Numbered from the stretch's first letter, positions 27,644 through 36,397 are shown. The stretch is DNA of 64,000 nucleotides from Variovorax boronicumulans (GCF_007677875.1 NZ_VEDO01000001.1:124001-188000), one strand, 5' to 3'. Notes: a model not told the origin generated them from the letters alone. Numbers and translations are program-made.

Positions 27644-28504
27644 ATGAAACTCCTGTCCTACCACTTCGCCGGCCGCGACACCTGGGGCGTCGTGCTCGGC
27701 AACGGTGTGGCCGAGCTGGCGCAGCGCACCGGCCACGCCAAGCTGGCCGACTTCATCGCCAGCCCCGATTTCGCGCGCCGCGACGCGTTGGTCGAAGGAC
27801 TGAAGGCCGAGCTGCCGCTGTCCGAAGTGCAGTTCCTGCCTGTCATCCCGCGGCCTGAGAAGATCGTCTGCGCCGTGCGCAACTACATGGACCACCACCA
27901 GGAGGTGATCGCCGCCGGCATGCAGCGCGAGCTGTCGGAGCAGCCGCCCATCTTCCTGCGCGTGTGGCGCTCACAGACGCCGCACAACGGCCCCATCGTG
28001 CTGCCGCGCGTGTCCGAAACGCTGGACTGGGAGGGGGAGCTGGCCGTGATCATCGGCGAGGGTGGCCGCGACATCGCCGAGGCCGATGCGTGGAAGCACG
28101 TCGCCGGCTACAGCATCTACAACGACGGCAGCGTGCGCGAGTGGCAGTTCCACGCCAAGCAGATCGCCTCGGGCAAGAACTTCGAGTCCACCGGCGGTTT
28201 CGGCCCGTGGATGGTGACGGCGGACGAGATTGCGCCGGGACGCGAGCTCAAGCTCGTCACGCGTTTGAATGGCGAGACGGTGCAGTCCAGCCACACCGGC
28301 CACATGATCTTCAGCATCCCCAAGCTGATCCAGTACGCCTCGACCATCTTCACGCTGGTGCCCGGCGACGTGATCGCCACCGGCACGCCGGCCGGTGTCG
28401 GCTGGAGCCGCAAGCCGCAGCGCTTCATGCAGGCCGGCGATGTGTGCGAGGTCGAGATCGAAGGCATCGGCACGCTGCGCAACCCGATCGTGGCCCAGGG
28501 CTGA
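27644..28504 (+). CDS. Fumarylacetoacetate hydrolase-family protein
   Basis: A 286-residue FAH-superfamily enzyme. The divalent metal site is recognisable in RVSETLDWEGELAVIIG (Glu-x-Glu near residues 127-129) with a downstream Asp in AGYSIYNDGSVREWQ; GTPAGVG near residue 250 closes the active site. Family members hydrolyse or decarboxylate 2,4-dioxo acids or catalyse isomerisation or hydration in aromatic catabolism. It is the first gene of a six-gene rightward operon and lies beside a GntR regulator. The ATG chosen follows an AAGG ribosome binding site; longer in-frame readings run through the regulator gene and are not credible. Substrate unknown. Confidence 0.9.
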   Translation: MKLLSYHFAGRDTWGVVLGNGVAELAQRTGHAKLADFIASPDFARRDALVEGLKAELPLSEVQFLPVIPRPEKIVCAVRNYMDHHQEVIAAGMQRELSEQPPIFLRVWRSQTPHNGPIVLPRVSETLDWEGELAVIIGEGGRDIAEADAWKHVAGYSIYNDGSVREWQFHAKQIASGKNFESTGGFGPWMVTADEIAPGRELKLVTRLNGETVQSSHTGHMIFSIPKLIQYASTIFTLVPGDVIATGTPAGVGWSRKPQRFMQAGDVCEVEIEGIGTLRNPIVAQG

Positions 28505-28559
28505 CCGGCGCCTGCGAACAACAGCCGCCCGCGCACCGGGCGGTCAAGGAGACAAGTAC

Positions 28560-29540
28560 ATGCAACGACGCGACATGCTCGCCCTCAGTGCCGTCTGCGC
28601 CGCCTGCGCCGCTGGCCTGGCCGGCCCGGCCCTGGCCGATCCAGCCTATCCCGACAAGCCGATCAAGCTGCTGCAGGGATTCGCCCCGGGCGGCAATGCC
28701 GATGCCATCGCCCGCGCCGTGGGCGTGGAAATGGGCAAGACGCTCGGGCAGCCGGTGGTCGTGGAGGCGCAGACCGGCGCCGGCGGCACCATCGCCTCAG
28801 GAACGGTCGCGCGCGCCAAGCCCGACGGCTACACGCTGCTGCTGGCCACTGGCGGGCATGCCGTCGCGGGCGCGCTGTACAACACGCTGCCCTACAAGAC
28901 GGTGGCGGACTTCGAACCCGTTTCCACCATCACCTTCTTCCCGTTCCTGCTGGTGGTCCGCGCCGATGCGCCGTACCAGTCGTTCGCGGACGTGCTGAAG
29001 GTGGCGCGCACCAAGGCCGATGCCATCTCCTACGGCAGCGCCGGCATCGGATCGACCCACCACCTGGCCGGCGAGCTGCTGGCCAAGACGGCCAAGGTGC
29101 AGATGCTGCACGTGCCCTTCCGCGGCGACGCGGCGTCCATCACCTCGCTGCTGTCCGGCGACGTGCCCTTCATCATCGCGCCGCCCACGGCCGTGATGTC
29201 CAACATCCAGGCGGGCAAGCTGCGCGCCATCGCCACCACCGGCCCCCAGCGCTGGCCCACGCTGCCACAGGTGCCGACGGTGGCCGAACAGGGCGTGCCG
29301 GGCTACGAGGTGCGCTCCTGGGCAGGCCTGATGGCACCGGCCGGCACGCCTCGGCCCATCGTCGCACGCCTGAACGCCGAGGTGCAGAAGGCGCTGCAGG
29401 TGCCCGCCGTGCGCCAGCGCCTGGAGGACATGGGCGGCGAGGTGCGCAGCAGCACGCCCGACGAGATGAAGGCCATGCTCAGCCGCGAGCTGGACCGCTG
29501 GGTCCATGTCGTGGCCGACGCCGGCATCGCCAAACAATGA
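28560..29540 (+). CDS. Bug-family periplasmic substrate-binding protein (tripartite tricarboxylate transport type)
   Basis: A 326-residue exported protein with a signal peptide ending at about residue 27 (ALA). YPDKPIKLLQGFAPGGNADAIARAV at the mature N-terminus and the GAGGTIASGTVARAKPDGYTLL segment are typical of Bug (TctC-like) proteins, which bind carboxylates or amides in the periplasm. No TctA/TctB membrane genes are nearby, which is normal for the many orphan Bug proteins of Burkholderiales. A CAAGGAGAC ribosome binding site precedes the ATG. It probably binds the substrate or inducer of the catabolic operon. Confidence 0.93.
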   Translation: MQRRDMLALSAVCAACAAGLAGPALADPAYPDKPIKLLQGFAPGGNADAIARAVGVEMGKTLGQPVVVEAQTGAGGTIASGTVARAKPDGYTLLLATGGHAVAGALYNTLPYKTVADFEPVSTITFFPFLLVVRADAPYQSFADVLKVARTKADAISYGSAGIGSTHHLAGELLAKTAKVQMLHVPFRGDAASITSLLSGDVPFIIAPPTAVMSNIQAGKLRAIATTGPQRWPTLPQVPTVAEQGVPGYEVRSWAGLMAPAGTPRPIVARLNAEVQKALQVPAVRQRLEDMGGEVRSSTPDEMKAMLSRELDRWVHVVADAGIAKQ

Positions 29541-29565
29541 ACCCCTGCTCCAACCGAGACGTCCC

Positions 29566-30144
29566 ATGTCCCTGATCGAGATCCGCAAACGCAGCCTGAC
29601 CGTTGAGACCGTCTACCACGAGGGCGGCCCGCCGGTGGACGTGCCGCTTCGGCTGGCCGCGGCCTGCGCCGTCATCCGCAACCCCTACGCCGGGCGCTAC
29701 GAGCCGGATCTGCTGCCCTTCATGGCCGAGCTGCGAAGCCTGGGCACGCTGCTCGCGCAGGAGCTCGTGGACACGCTGGGCCGCGACAAGGTGGAGGTCT
29801 ACAGCAAGGCCGCCATCGTCGGCGTGGACGGCGAGATGGAGCACGGCGCCGTCTGGCACGAAGCCGGCGGCTGGGCCATGCGCACGGTGCTGGGCGAGCC
29901 CAAGGCCATCGTGCCGGCGGCCAAGGCCGTGGCCGGTGCGGGCTACCGGCTCATGGTGCCGCTGCACTACATCCATGCCTGCTACGTGCGCAGCCACTTC
30001 AACAGCATGGAGGTCGGCATCCAGGATGCACCGCGGCCCAAGGAGATCCTGTTCGCCCTGGTCATGGGCACGGGCGGCCGCGTGCATGCGCGCCTGGGCG
30101 GGCTGACCACCGCGCAGGTCTCCGTGCACGACGGGCAACGCTGA
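29566..30144 (+). CDS. DUF1185 (AA_synth) family protein
   Basis: A 192-residue cytoplasmic protein starting MSLIEIRKRSLTVETVYHEGG, a conserved beginning for the family annotated as amino acid synthesis protein (PF06684). Conserved stretches include NPYAGRYEPDLLPFMAELR near residues 38-56, KAAIVGVDGEMEHGA near 82-96 and the hydrophobic C-terminal half with HYIHACYVRSHFN. The family name rests on little evidence; no reaction is established to my knowledge. The location between a Bug binding protein and an oxidoreductase suggests a catabolic role. The stop shares one base with the next start (TGATG). Confidence 0.85.
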   Translation: MSLIEIRKRSLTVETVYHEGGPPVDVPLRLAAACAVIRNPYAGRYEPDLLPFMAELRSLGTLLAQELVDTLGRDKVEVYSKAAIVGVDGEMEHGAVWHEAGGWAMRTVLGEPKAIVPAAKAVAGAGYRLMVPLHYIHACYVRSHFNSMEVGIQDAPRPKEILFALVMGTGGRVHARLGGLTTAQVSVHDGQR

Positions 30145-31133
30145 TGCACGCCGTCCAGTTGCAGGCCCCGGGTGGGCCCGAAGTGCTCGACTGCGTGGAC
30201 CTGCCGCTGCCCGCGCCGGGCCCCGGCCAGGTGCGCGTGCGCGCGGCGGCCATCGGCGCCGGCGGCCCCGACGTGCTGATCCGCAACGGCACCTACAAGT
30301 GGATGCCGCCCATGCCGGCGATTCCCGGCAACGAGATGGCCGGCACGGTGGACGCGGTCGGCGCCGGCGTGGACGCCGCCCGCATCGGCCAGCGCGTGCT
30401 GGTGAGCGCGCGCGAGCTGCCGCAGCGCGGCGGCTGCTACGCCGAGGCCATCTGCGTGCCGGCCGAGGCGCCCTTCGCCCTGCCCGACAGCATCGCGTTC
30501 GACGACGCGGTGAGCCTCGGAAACTTCCAGCTCGCCATCGCGCTGCTGGCCAGCAACGGCAACGCACCGGCGCAGTCCATCCTCGTGCCCGGCGCGGCCG
30601 GCGGCGTGGCCACGGCCCTGGCGCAGGTGGCGCGCGACCGCGGGCTGCGTGTGATCGGCACCGCCTCCTCGCCTGAGAAGCAGGCCTTTGCGCGCGAGAA
30701 CGGCGTGCACGCGCTGGTGGACGCCGACCCCGCGCACATCGCCGCGCAGGTGATGGCGCAGACGGACGGCCGCGGCGTGGATCTCGCCTTCGACCACCTG
30801 GGCGGCGCGCTGTTCACCGCCTGCCTGCACGCGCTCGCGCCCTCCGGCATGCTGGTGTCCTACAACATCGTCAACGGCCCGCCGGACGCCGACGTCTTCA
30901 CCGAACTGCGCAAGCTGCTGGGCCGCAGCCTGGCCGTGCGCACCTTCTCGATCCACGCCGTGGACGCCGACCGCACGCTGCGCCGCGGCCTGATGGAGCA
31001 GGCCATCGCGCTGATGGCCGCCGGCCGCGTGCGCGCGCCGCGCGCCAGCCGCTTCTCCCTGGCCGACGCGCGCCATGTGCACGAACTGCTCGACCAGGGC
31101 GGCACGCTCGGCAAGATCGTCCTGCATCCCTGA
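30144..31133 (+). CDS. Zinc-independent quinone oxidoreductase-like MDR enzyme
   Basis: A 329-residue medium-chain dehydrogenase/reductase of the NAD(P)H:quinone oxidoreductase group. The N-terminal GroES-like domain contains PGNEMAGTVDAVGAGVD near 58-74; the Rossmann motif is VPGAAGGVATALAQVA near 150-165. The cysteine/histidine set of zinc alcohol dehydrogenases is missing, so the enzyme is likely NADPH-dependent and zinc-free, reducing enones or quinones. Its ATG overlaps the DUF1185 stop by one base, implying coupling. Natural substrate unknown; presumably an unsaturated carbonyl intermediate of this operon. Confidence 0.9.
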   Translation: MHAVQLQAPGGPEVLDCVDLPLPAPGPGQVRVRAAAIGAGGPDVLIRNGTYKWMPPMPAIPGNEMAGTVDAVGAGVDAARIGQRVLVSARELPQRGGCYAEAICVPAEAPFALPDSIAFDDAVSLGNFQLAIALLASNGNAPAQSILVPGAAGGVATALAQVARDRGLRVIGTASSPEKQAFARENGVHALVDADPAHIAAQVMAQTDGRGVDLAFDHLGGALFTACLHALAPSGMLVSYNIVNGPPDADVFTELRKLLGRSLAVRTFSIHAVDADRTLRRGLMEQAIALMAAGRVRAPRASRFSLADARHVHELLDQGGTLGKIVLHP

Positions 31134-31152
31134 CCGCCTCGGAGCACTGTCC

Positions 31153-31716
31153 ATGGACACCCCCTACCAGCCCAACCTGTCGCACTGCGGCATCTTCTGC
31201 CGCGACATCGAGGCGATGAAGCGCTTTTACTGCGGCGTGTTCGACATGCAGGAGACCGACCGCGGCGTGGGCTTCACCTTTCCGTTCACCATCGTGTTCC
31301 TGAGCGGCCGCAACGACCAGCACCACCAGCTGGCGCTGGCGTCCAGCCGCGGGCCGGACAGCCCCAGCACCGTCATGCAGCTCTCGTTCAAGGTGCAGAC
31401 CATCGACCACCTGCGCGAGGCGCGCAAGCGCGCACTGGAACTCGGCGCCACCAGGATGCGCGGTCTCAACCACGGCAACGCGCTGTCGATCTACTGCATG
31501 GACCCGGAGGACAACACGGTGGAGGTGTACCTGGACACGCCCTGGTACGTGAGCCAGCCGCACGGCGACCCGCTGGACATCGACATGGACGATGCCGCCA
31601 TCTGGGCGGACACCGAACGCATCGTGCGCACCGATCCGAGCTTCATGCCGGTGGAGGAATGGAGCCGGCGCTTCGCTGCGCGCAAGACAGTTGCCCAGGC
31701 CGCGCTGCGCGGTTGA
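31153..31716 (+). CDS. VOC-superfamily (extradiol dioxygenase/glyoxalase fold) protein
   Basis: A 187-residue protein of the vicinal oxygen chelate fold. A first metal-ligand His lies in LSHCGIFCRDIEAMKRFYCGVF near residue 11, and the C-terminal module contains the DPEDNTVEVYLDTPW segment, with a Glu ligand near residue 124. The spacing fits a single-domain extradiol dioxygenase, isomerase or lyase, and the ~60-residue C-terminal tail (WSRRFAARKTV) is longer than in glyoxalase I. Which reaction it catalyses cannot be decided. Position in the operon next to an FAH-family enzyme fits ring-opening or processing of an aromatic or related intermediate. Confidence 0.82.
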   Translation: MDTPYQPNLSHCGIFCRDIEAMKRFYCGVFDMQETDRGVGFTFPFTIVFLSGRNDQHHQLALASSRGPDSPSTVMQLSFKVQTIDHLREARKRALELGATRMRGLNHGNALSIYCMDPEDNTVEVYLDTPWYVSQPHGDPLDIDMDDAAIWADTERIVRTDPSFMPVEEWSRRFAARKTVAQAALRG

Positions 31717-31729
31717 ACCTTTGAGAACC

Positions 31730-32314
31730 ATGTCGCACACATCCGTTTCGCTGGAACAGATCTTCCTGGACGCCCGCACCGCCAACGGCTTCACCGACAA
31801 ACCCGTTCCGCTGGCGCTGCTGCAGCAGGTCTATGCGCTGGCCCGCATGGGCCCGACGTCGATGAACACGCAGCCCACGCGCTACGTGTTCCTGACCACG
31901 CCGGCGGCGCGCGAGCGGCTGCGGCCCGCGCTGTCGGAGGGCAACCTCGACAAGACCATGTCGGCCCCGGTCACCGTGATCGTGGCCACCGATACGCGCT
32001 TTTACGAGTTCATGCCGGAGGTCTGGCACCGTGAGGGTGCACGCGAGATGTTCGCGGGCAATCCGGCGCTCGCGCAGGGCACGGCCACGCGCAACGGAAC
32101 TCTCGGCGGCGCTTACTTCATCGTGGCGGCGCGTGCGCTGGGGCTCGATTGCGGGCCCATGAGCGGCTTCGACATCGGCAAGGTCAACGCCGAGTTCTTC
32201 CCGGACGGGCGCTGGCAAGCCAACTTCCTGATCAACCTGGGCTACGGCGACGACACCAAGCTGTTCGCGCGCAACGCCCGGCTCGCGTTCGAGCAGGCCT
32301 GCACCGTGCTGTAA
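31730..32314 (+). CDS. RutE/malonic semialdehyde reductase-like nitroreductase
   Basis: A 194-residue flavin-dependent nitroreductase-fold protein. The ARMGPTSMNTQPTRYVFL segment near residues 36-53 and GPMSGFDIGKVNAEFF near 142-157 are characteristic of the RutE/HadB subgroup, in which RutE reduces malonic semialdehyde to 3-hydroxypropionate in uracil breakdown. No other rut genes are nearby, so the enzyme probably detoxifies a reactive aldehyde or reduces an unsaturated acid formed by this operon. It is the last gene of the operon; its stop lies 1 nt from the convergent kefC-like gene. Confidence 0.87.
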   Translation: MSHTSVSLEQIFLDARTANGFTDKPVPLALLQQVYALARMGPTSMNTQPTRYVFLTTPAARERLRPALSEGNLDKTMSAPVTVIVATDTRFYEFMPEVWHREGAREMFAGNPALAQGTATRNGTLGGAYFIVAARALGLDCGPMSGFDIGKVNAEFFPDGRWQANFLINLGYGDDTKLFARNARLAFEQACTVL

Positions 32315-32315
32315 A

Positions 32316-34133
32316 TCAGTCGCGCCAGCCGGGTGGGCGACGCTGCGAACGTTCTTCGCGTTCGCGCGCGAGCTGCTCTTCCAGCTCGCGCCGGCCTTCC
32401 CGGGCCACGGCGATGGTGCGGGCGCGGTCCCGGTGGTGTGGGTGCATGCGCTCGAACAGCGCCAGGTTGTGCGCGCGAAACCGCATGACGCTGTGGCGGG
32501 CCTCGTGCGGCGGCGCGCCCACCACCTCCAGCACATTGCGCGCGCTGCGCAGGCTGGACTCGAACAACTCGCGCTCCACGCGCTGCACCCCCAGGTCGCG
32601 CAGCGCATTCCAGTGGGGCACGTCGCGCGCCCGGGCGACGATCTCCAGATGCGGAAAGTGTTCGCGCACGAGTTCAACGACGCGCAGGCTCTGCGCCACG
32701 TCGTCCACGGCCAGCACCAGCACACGGGCCTGCTCGGCGCCGGCCACGCGCAGCACGTCCAGCCGCGTCGCATCGCCGTAGAACACGCGGAAGCCGAACG
32801 GGCGGATGGCTTCGATCATGTCGGCGTCGTGCTCGAGCACCGTGCACTGCAGACCCTGGGCGAACAGCGCGCGACCGACGATCTGGCCGTAGCGGCCGAA
32901 CCCCGCGATGATGATGGGCGCCTGCTGCGGCTCGGCGATGGTTTCGGCGCTGCTGGTGCTGCCACGGTTGAAGCGCGGCAGCCAGTAGCGGTCGGCCAGC
33001 ACGAGCAGCAGCGGGCTCAGCAGCATGGACAGCGCCACGGCGCCGGTCAGCAGCGAGGCCGTGTCCGGCGCCAGCACCCGCGCGCCCACGGCGGCCTGGA
33101 ACACCACGAAGGCGAACTCGCCGCCCTGGGCGAGCAGCAGCGTGAACACCGGCCGCTCGGGCGCGGGCAGGCGCATGGCGGCCGAGAGTCCGTAGATCAC
33201 GGCCAGCTTGATGGCGAGGAAGCCCAGCACGATCAGCGCCATGGTGCCGGGCGCACGCCAGAGCACGCCGAAGTCGATGCTCATGCCCACGGCGATGAAG
33301 AACAGGCCCAGCAGCAGGCCCTTGAAGGGCTCGATGTCGGCCTCCAGCTCGCGCCGGTACTCGCTCTCGGCCAGCAGCACGCCGGCCAGGAAGGCGCCCA
33401 GGGCCATCGACAGGCCCACGCTGTGCATGAGGTAGGCGATGCCCACGACCAGCAGCAGCGCGGCGGCCGTGAAGATCTCGGCCGTGCGGCTGCGCGCGAT
33501 CCAGCGCAGCACGGGGCGCAGCAGCAGCCGGCCGCCCAGCACGATGCCGGCGATCACGGCGACCGTCTTGGCGGCTTCCAGGGCCGGGTGGCCGTTGTCG
33601 GCGTCGGCCGTGGCCACGCCCAGCAGCGGCAACAGCGCAAGGATGGGAATGGCCGCCACGTCCTGGAACAGCAGGATCGAGAAGCCGGCCTGGCCGCTGC
33701 GCGTGCCGAGCAGGTTGCGCTCGGCCAGCACCTGCAAGGCGATCGCCGTGGAGGACAGCGCCAGGCCCAGCGCCGCCACGAGGGCGGTCTTCCAGGCAAT
33801 GCCGCAGGCCAGCGCCACGGCGTAAATCGCCAGCGCACAGACCGCGACCTGGGCCGTGCCGCCGCCGAAGATGGGCCGGCGCAGGCTCCAGAGCCGGCGC
33901 GGCTCCAGTTCCAGGCCGACCAGGAACAGCATGAGCACCACGCCGAACTCGGCGAAGTGCAGGACGTCCTGCACGTTGGGCACGAGGGCCAGGCCCCAGG
34001 GGCCGATGGCCATGCCGGCGGCCAGGTAGCCGAGGATGGCGCCCAGGCCCAGCGCGCGCGAGATGGGCACGGCCAGCACGGCCGCGGCCAGGTAGATGAA
34101 GCTGTTGGACAGCCAGGCCGGTGCGTGTTCCAT
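32316..34133 (-). CDS. CPA2-family cation:proton antiporter with TrkA-N domain (KefC-like)
   Basis: A 605-residue membrane protein: residues 1 to about 385 form a CPA2 exchanger with around twelve membrane segments, and about 405-520 form a cytosolic Rossmann RCK/TrkA-N domain (IIIAGFGRYGQIVGRALFAQG, EHDADMIEAIRPFGFRVFYGDA). The C-terminal ~60 residues are highly charged. This is the architecture of glutathione-gated K+ efflux systems KefB/KefC, which protect against electrophiles. The KefF-like flavodoxin directly upstream (7 bp) supports the assignment. The ATG used gives MEHAPAWLSNSFIYL; longer frames run through the neighbour. Confidence 0.9.
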   Translation of the reverse strand: MEHAPAWLSNSFIYLAAAVLAVPISRALGLGAILGYLAAGMAIGPWGLALVPNVQDVLHFAEFGVVLMLFLVGLELEPRRLWSLRRPIFGGGTAQVAVCALAIYAVALACGIAWKTALVAALGLALSSTAIALQVLAERNLLGTRSGQAGFSILLFQDVAAIPILALLPLLGVATADADNGHPALEAAKTVAVIAGIVLGGRLLLRPVLRWIARSRTAEIFTAAALLLVVGIAYLMHSVGLSMALGAFLAGVLLAESEYRRELEADIEPFKGLLLGLFFIAVGMSIDFGVLWRAPGTMALIVLGFLAIKLAVIYGLSAAMRLPAPERPVFTLLLAQGGEFAFVVFQAAVGARVLAPDTASLLTGAVALSMLLSPLLLVLADRYWLPRFNRGSTSSAETIAEPQQAPIIIAGFGRYGQIVGRALFAQGLQCTVLEHDADMIEAIRPFGFRVFYGDATRLDVLRVAGAEQARVLVLAVDDVAQSLRVVELVREHFPHLEIVARARDVPHWNALRDLGVQRVERELFESSLRSARNVLEVVGAPPHEARHSVMRFRAHNLALFERMHPHHRDRARTIAVAREGRRELEEQLAREREERSQRRPPGWRD

Positions 34134-34140
34134 GGCGGTC

Positions 34141-34743
34141 TCAGCGGCTGGCGTTGGCCCATTGGGGGTAGCTGCGCAGGCATTCGGCGAATGCCTCGGC
34201 ATGCGCGTCGATGTCCTGCCGGCTGGCGCCGTGGGCGCCGTGCAGCACCAGCGGCGGCAGGAAACGCATGCCGCACAGCGCGGCGGTCTGGCGGTAGGGC
34301 GGCAGGTAGGCCTCGAACGGATGGCCGTTGTAGCTCTCAGCGCTGTACGACTCGGCCGGGCCACCGGTGGTGGTGACGAGCCAGCAGTCCTTGCCGCGCA
34401 GCGCGGTGCCCGGCGTGCCTGCGGGCGCCTGCTCGTGCGAGCCGGCCTCGGACGTGGCCGGGCCGAAGGCCCAGCCGTAGGTGAGCACCTCGTCGAACCA
34501 GAGCTTTTGCAGCGCCGGCATGCTGTACCACTGGATCGGGTGCAGCAGAACGATGAGCCGGGCGCGGTCGACGCGCGCCTGCTCGGCTGCGACGTCGATG
34601 TGGTAGTCGGGGTAGCTGCCGTACAGGTCCTGGATGTCCAGCGGCAGCTCGCCCGCCAGCGCCTGCGCTGCATCGAGCAGGCGGCGGTTCACGCGCGATT
34701 CGCGCCAAGCCGGATGGGCGGCGATGAGGTAGATGCATTGCAT
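34141..34743 (-). CDS. KefF/MdaB-like NAD(P)H:quinone oxidoreductase, ancillary to the antiporter
   Basis: A 200-residue flavodoxin-fold protein. The N-terminal YLIAAHPAWRESRVNRRLL is the FMN phosphate loop, LLHPIQWYSMPALQKLW near residues 70-86 contacts the flavin, and WLVTTTGGPAESY near 121-133 completes the site. E. coli KefF has this layout and activates KefC while reducing quinones. Located 7 bp upstream of the KefC-like gene, so the two are almost certainly co-transcribed. The ATG chosen is the one before QCIYLIAAHP. Divergent from the parA-like gene, with about 80 bp for both promoters. Confidence 0.88.
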   Translation of the reverse strand: MQCIYLIAAHPAWRESRVNRRLLDAAQALAGELPLDIQDLYGSYPDYHIDVAAEQARVDRARLIVLLHPIQWYSMPALQKLWFDEVLTYGWAFGPATSEAGSHEQAPAGTPGTALRGKDCWLVTTTGGPAESYSAESYNGHPFEAYLPPYRQTAALCGMRFLPPLVLHGAHGASRQDIDAHAEAFAECLRSYPQWANASR

Positions 34744-34821
34744 GTTGTGGAAGGAGTGCGCAAGTCGGGCCGCTAACATACCCGAGCGGAGCCAGGTCCG
34801 CGGACACAACGAGGAGAGCGC

Positions 34822-35442
34822 ATGCCGGTCGTGGTCGTTGCCAACCCCAAGGGCGGTGTCGGGAAGTCGACGCTGGCCACCAACATCGCAGGCTATTTCG
34901 CGGCCCAGGGCCATGCCGTGATGCTGGGCGATGCCGACCGCCAGCAGTCCTCGCGCTTATGGCTGGGCCTGCGGCCCGAAGCCGCGCGGCCGATCAGCAC
35001 CTGGGAAATGAACTCCGACATGATCGTGCGCCCGCCAAGGGGCACGACGCACGTGGTGCTGGACACGCCGGGCGGCCTGCACGGCTGGCGCTTCAACGAC
35101 GTCATGAAGATGGCCGACAAGCTGGTCGTGCCCTTGCAGCCCAGCGTGTTCGACATCTTCGCCACGCGCGATTTCCTGGACAAGGTGGCCGAGCACCGCC
35201 ATGCCGGCAAGCTGGCGGTGGGCCTGGTCGGCATGCGGGTGGACGCGCGCACGCTGGCGGCCGACAAACTGCGCGCCTACACCGCCAGCCTGGGCTTGCC
35301 GGTGCTGGGCGAGTTGCGCAACACGCAGAACTATGTGCACCTGGCGGCGCGCGGGCTCACGCTGTTCGACGTGGTACCGCAGCGCGTGGAAAAGGACCTG
35401 GAGCAGTGGCAGGAACTGTGCCGCTGGCTGGACACCCCCTGA
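34822..35442 (+). CDS. ParA-family ATPase
   Basis: A 206-residue ATPase with the deviant Walker A motif NPKGGVGKST at residues 8-17, a switch I-type GDADRQQSS near 36-44 and Walker B VVLDTPGGL near 78-86. No ParB, no centromere-like repeats and no replication gene are adjacent, so this is an orphan. Small orphan ParA/MinD-like proteins in Proteobacteria position complexes such as chemoreceptors, carboxysomes or secretion apparatus, or act on chromosomes; nothing nearby identifies its cargo. A GAGGAGAG ribosome binding site precedes the ATG. A MaoC gene follows after 29 bp and may share the transcript. Confidence 0.88.
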   Translation: MPVVVVANPKGGVGKSTLATNIAGYFAAQGHAVMLGDADRQQSSRLWLGLRPEAARPISTWEMNSDMIVRPPRGTTHVVLDTPGGLHGWRFNDVMKMADKLVVPLQPSVFDIFATRDFLDKVAEHRHAGKLAVGLVGMRVDARTLAADKLRAYTASLGLPVLGELRNTQNYVHLAARGLTLFDVVPQRVEKDLEQWQELCRWLDTP

Positions 35443-35471
35443 ATTTCAACCACAGAGGAAGACAACAGAGC

Positions 35472-35927
35472 ATGAAGACCTTCAGCACCCTGGACGAACT
35501 GACGGCCCTGGTCGGGCAGGACATCGCCACCAGCGAATGGACCACGGTCACGCAAAAGCAGATCGACCTGTTCGCCGAAGCCACGGGCGACCACCAGTGG
35601 ATCCACGTCGACCCGGAGCGTGCCAAGGCCGGGCCGTTCGGGGCACCGATCGCGCATGGCTATCTGACGCTGTCGCTGCTGCCCCTGTTGTTTGCCAGCG
35701 CCGTCAAGGTGGAGGGCACGCGCATGGGCGTGAACTACGGGCTCAACAAGGTGCGCTTCATCACGCCCGTGCCGGCCGGCGGCCGCGTGCGCGGGCACCT
35801 CAAGCTGGTCAGCAGCGAGCCCGTGTCGGGCGGCGGCGTGCAGCAGGTCTGGGAGGTGACGGTGGAGCTCGAAGGCGCGGCCAAGCCGGCCTGCGTGGCC
35901 GAGTCCATCGTCCGGCGTTACATCTGA
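35472..35927 (+). CDS. MaoC-family (R)-specific enoyl-CoA hydratase/dehydratase
   Basis: A 151-residue hot-dog fold protein. The hydratase motif is FAEATGDHQWIHVDPERA near residues 34-51 (catalytic Asp and His), followed by GPFGAPIAHGYLTLSL near 55-70. Members hydrate trans-2-enoyl-CoA to (R)-3-hydroxyacyl-CoA, often to supply polyhydroxyalkanoate synthesis, or act in other acyl-CoA pathways. No PHA gene is adjacent. The gene overlaps the convergent trmL gene by 10 nt. An AGAGGAAGAC ribosome binding site lies upstream. Confidence 0.9.
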   Translation: MKTFSTLDELTALVGQDIATSEWTTVTQKQIDLFAEATGDHQWIHVDPERAKAGPFGAPIAHGYLTLSLLPLLFASAVKVEGTRMGVNYGLNKVRFITPVPAGGRVRGHLKLVSSEPVSGGGVQQVWEVTVELEGAAKPACVAESIVRRYI

Positions 35928-36397
35928 TCGGCGGCGCCGGCGAAACCGCACTGGCGCCAGGCCTCGAACACCGTCACCGCCACGGCGTTCGACAGGTTCA
36001 GGCTGCGCTGGCCGGGCCGCATCGGCAGACGCAGGCGCTGCGCCACGGGGAAGCCGTCGCGCAGCGCCGGGGGCAGGCCGCTCGTTTCCGAGCCGAACAC
36101 GAACCAGTCCCCGGGCTGGAAGGCCAGGCCGTGCGCGCTGCGCGAGCCGCGCGTGGTCATGGCGAACATGCGCTCGGCGGACGGCTGCTCGCGCGACAGC
36201 AGGGCGGCCCAGTCGGGATGCACGCGCAGTTCGGCGTATTCGTGGTAGTCCAGGCCCGCGCGGCGCATGTGCTTGTCGTCCAGCGAGAAGCCCAGTGGCT
36301 CGACCAGGTGCAGCGTGCAGCCGGTGTTGGCCGCGAGCCGGATCACATTGCCCGTGTTGGGCGGAATTTCGGGGGCGACCAGAACGATGTGGAACAT
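35918..36397 (-). CDS. trmL: tRNA (cytidine(34)-2'-O)-methyltransferase TrmL
   Basis: A 159-residue SPOUT (SpoU) methyltransferase with the three SPOUT motifs: EIPPNTGNVIRLAANTG near residues 10-26, FVFGSETSGLP near 100-110 and LPMRPGQRSLNLSNAVAVTVFEAWRQ near 124-149, which makes the trefoil knot and binds S-adenosylmethionine. TrmL methylates the wobble ribose of tRNA-Leu isoacceptors. The size matches a stand-alone TrmL without an RNA-binding extension. The ComF gene lies 11 bp upstream in the same direction. Confidence 0.92.
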   Translation of the reverse strand: MFHIVLVAPEIPPNTGNVIRLAANTGCTLHLVEPLGFSLDDKHMRRAGLDYHEYAELRVHPDWAALLSREQPSAERMFAMTTRGSRSAHGLAFQPGDWFVFGSETSGLPPALRDGFPVAQRLRLPMRPGQRSLNLSNAVAVTVFEAWRQCGFAGAADQM

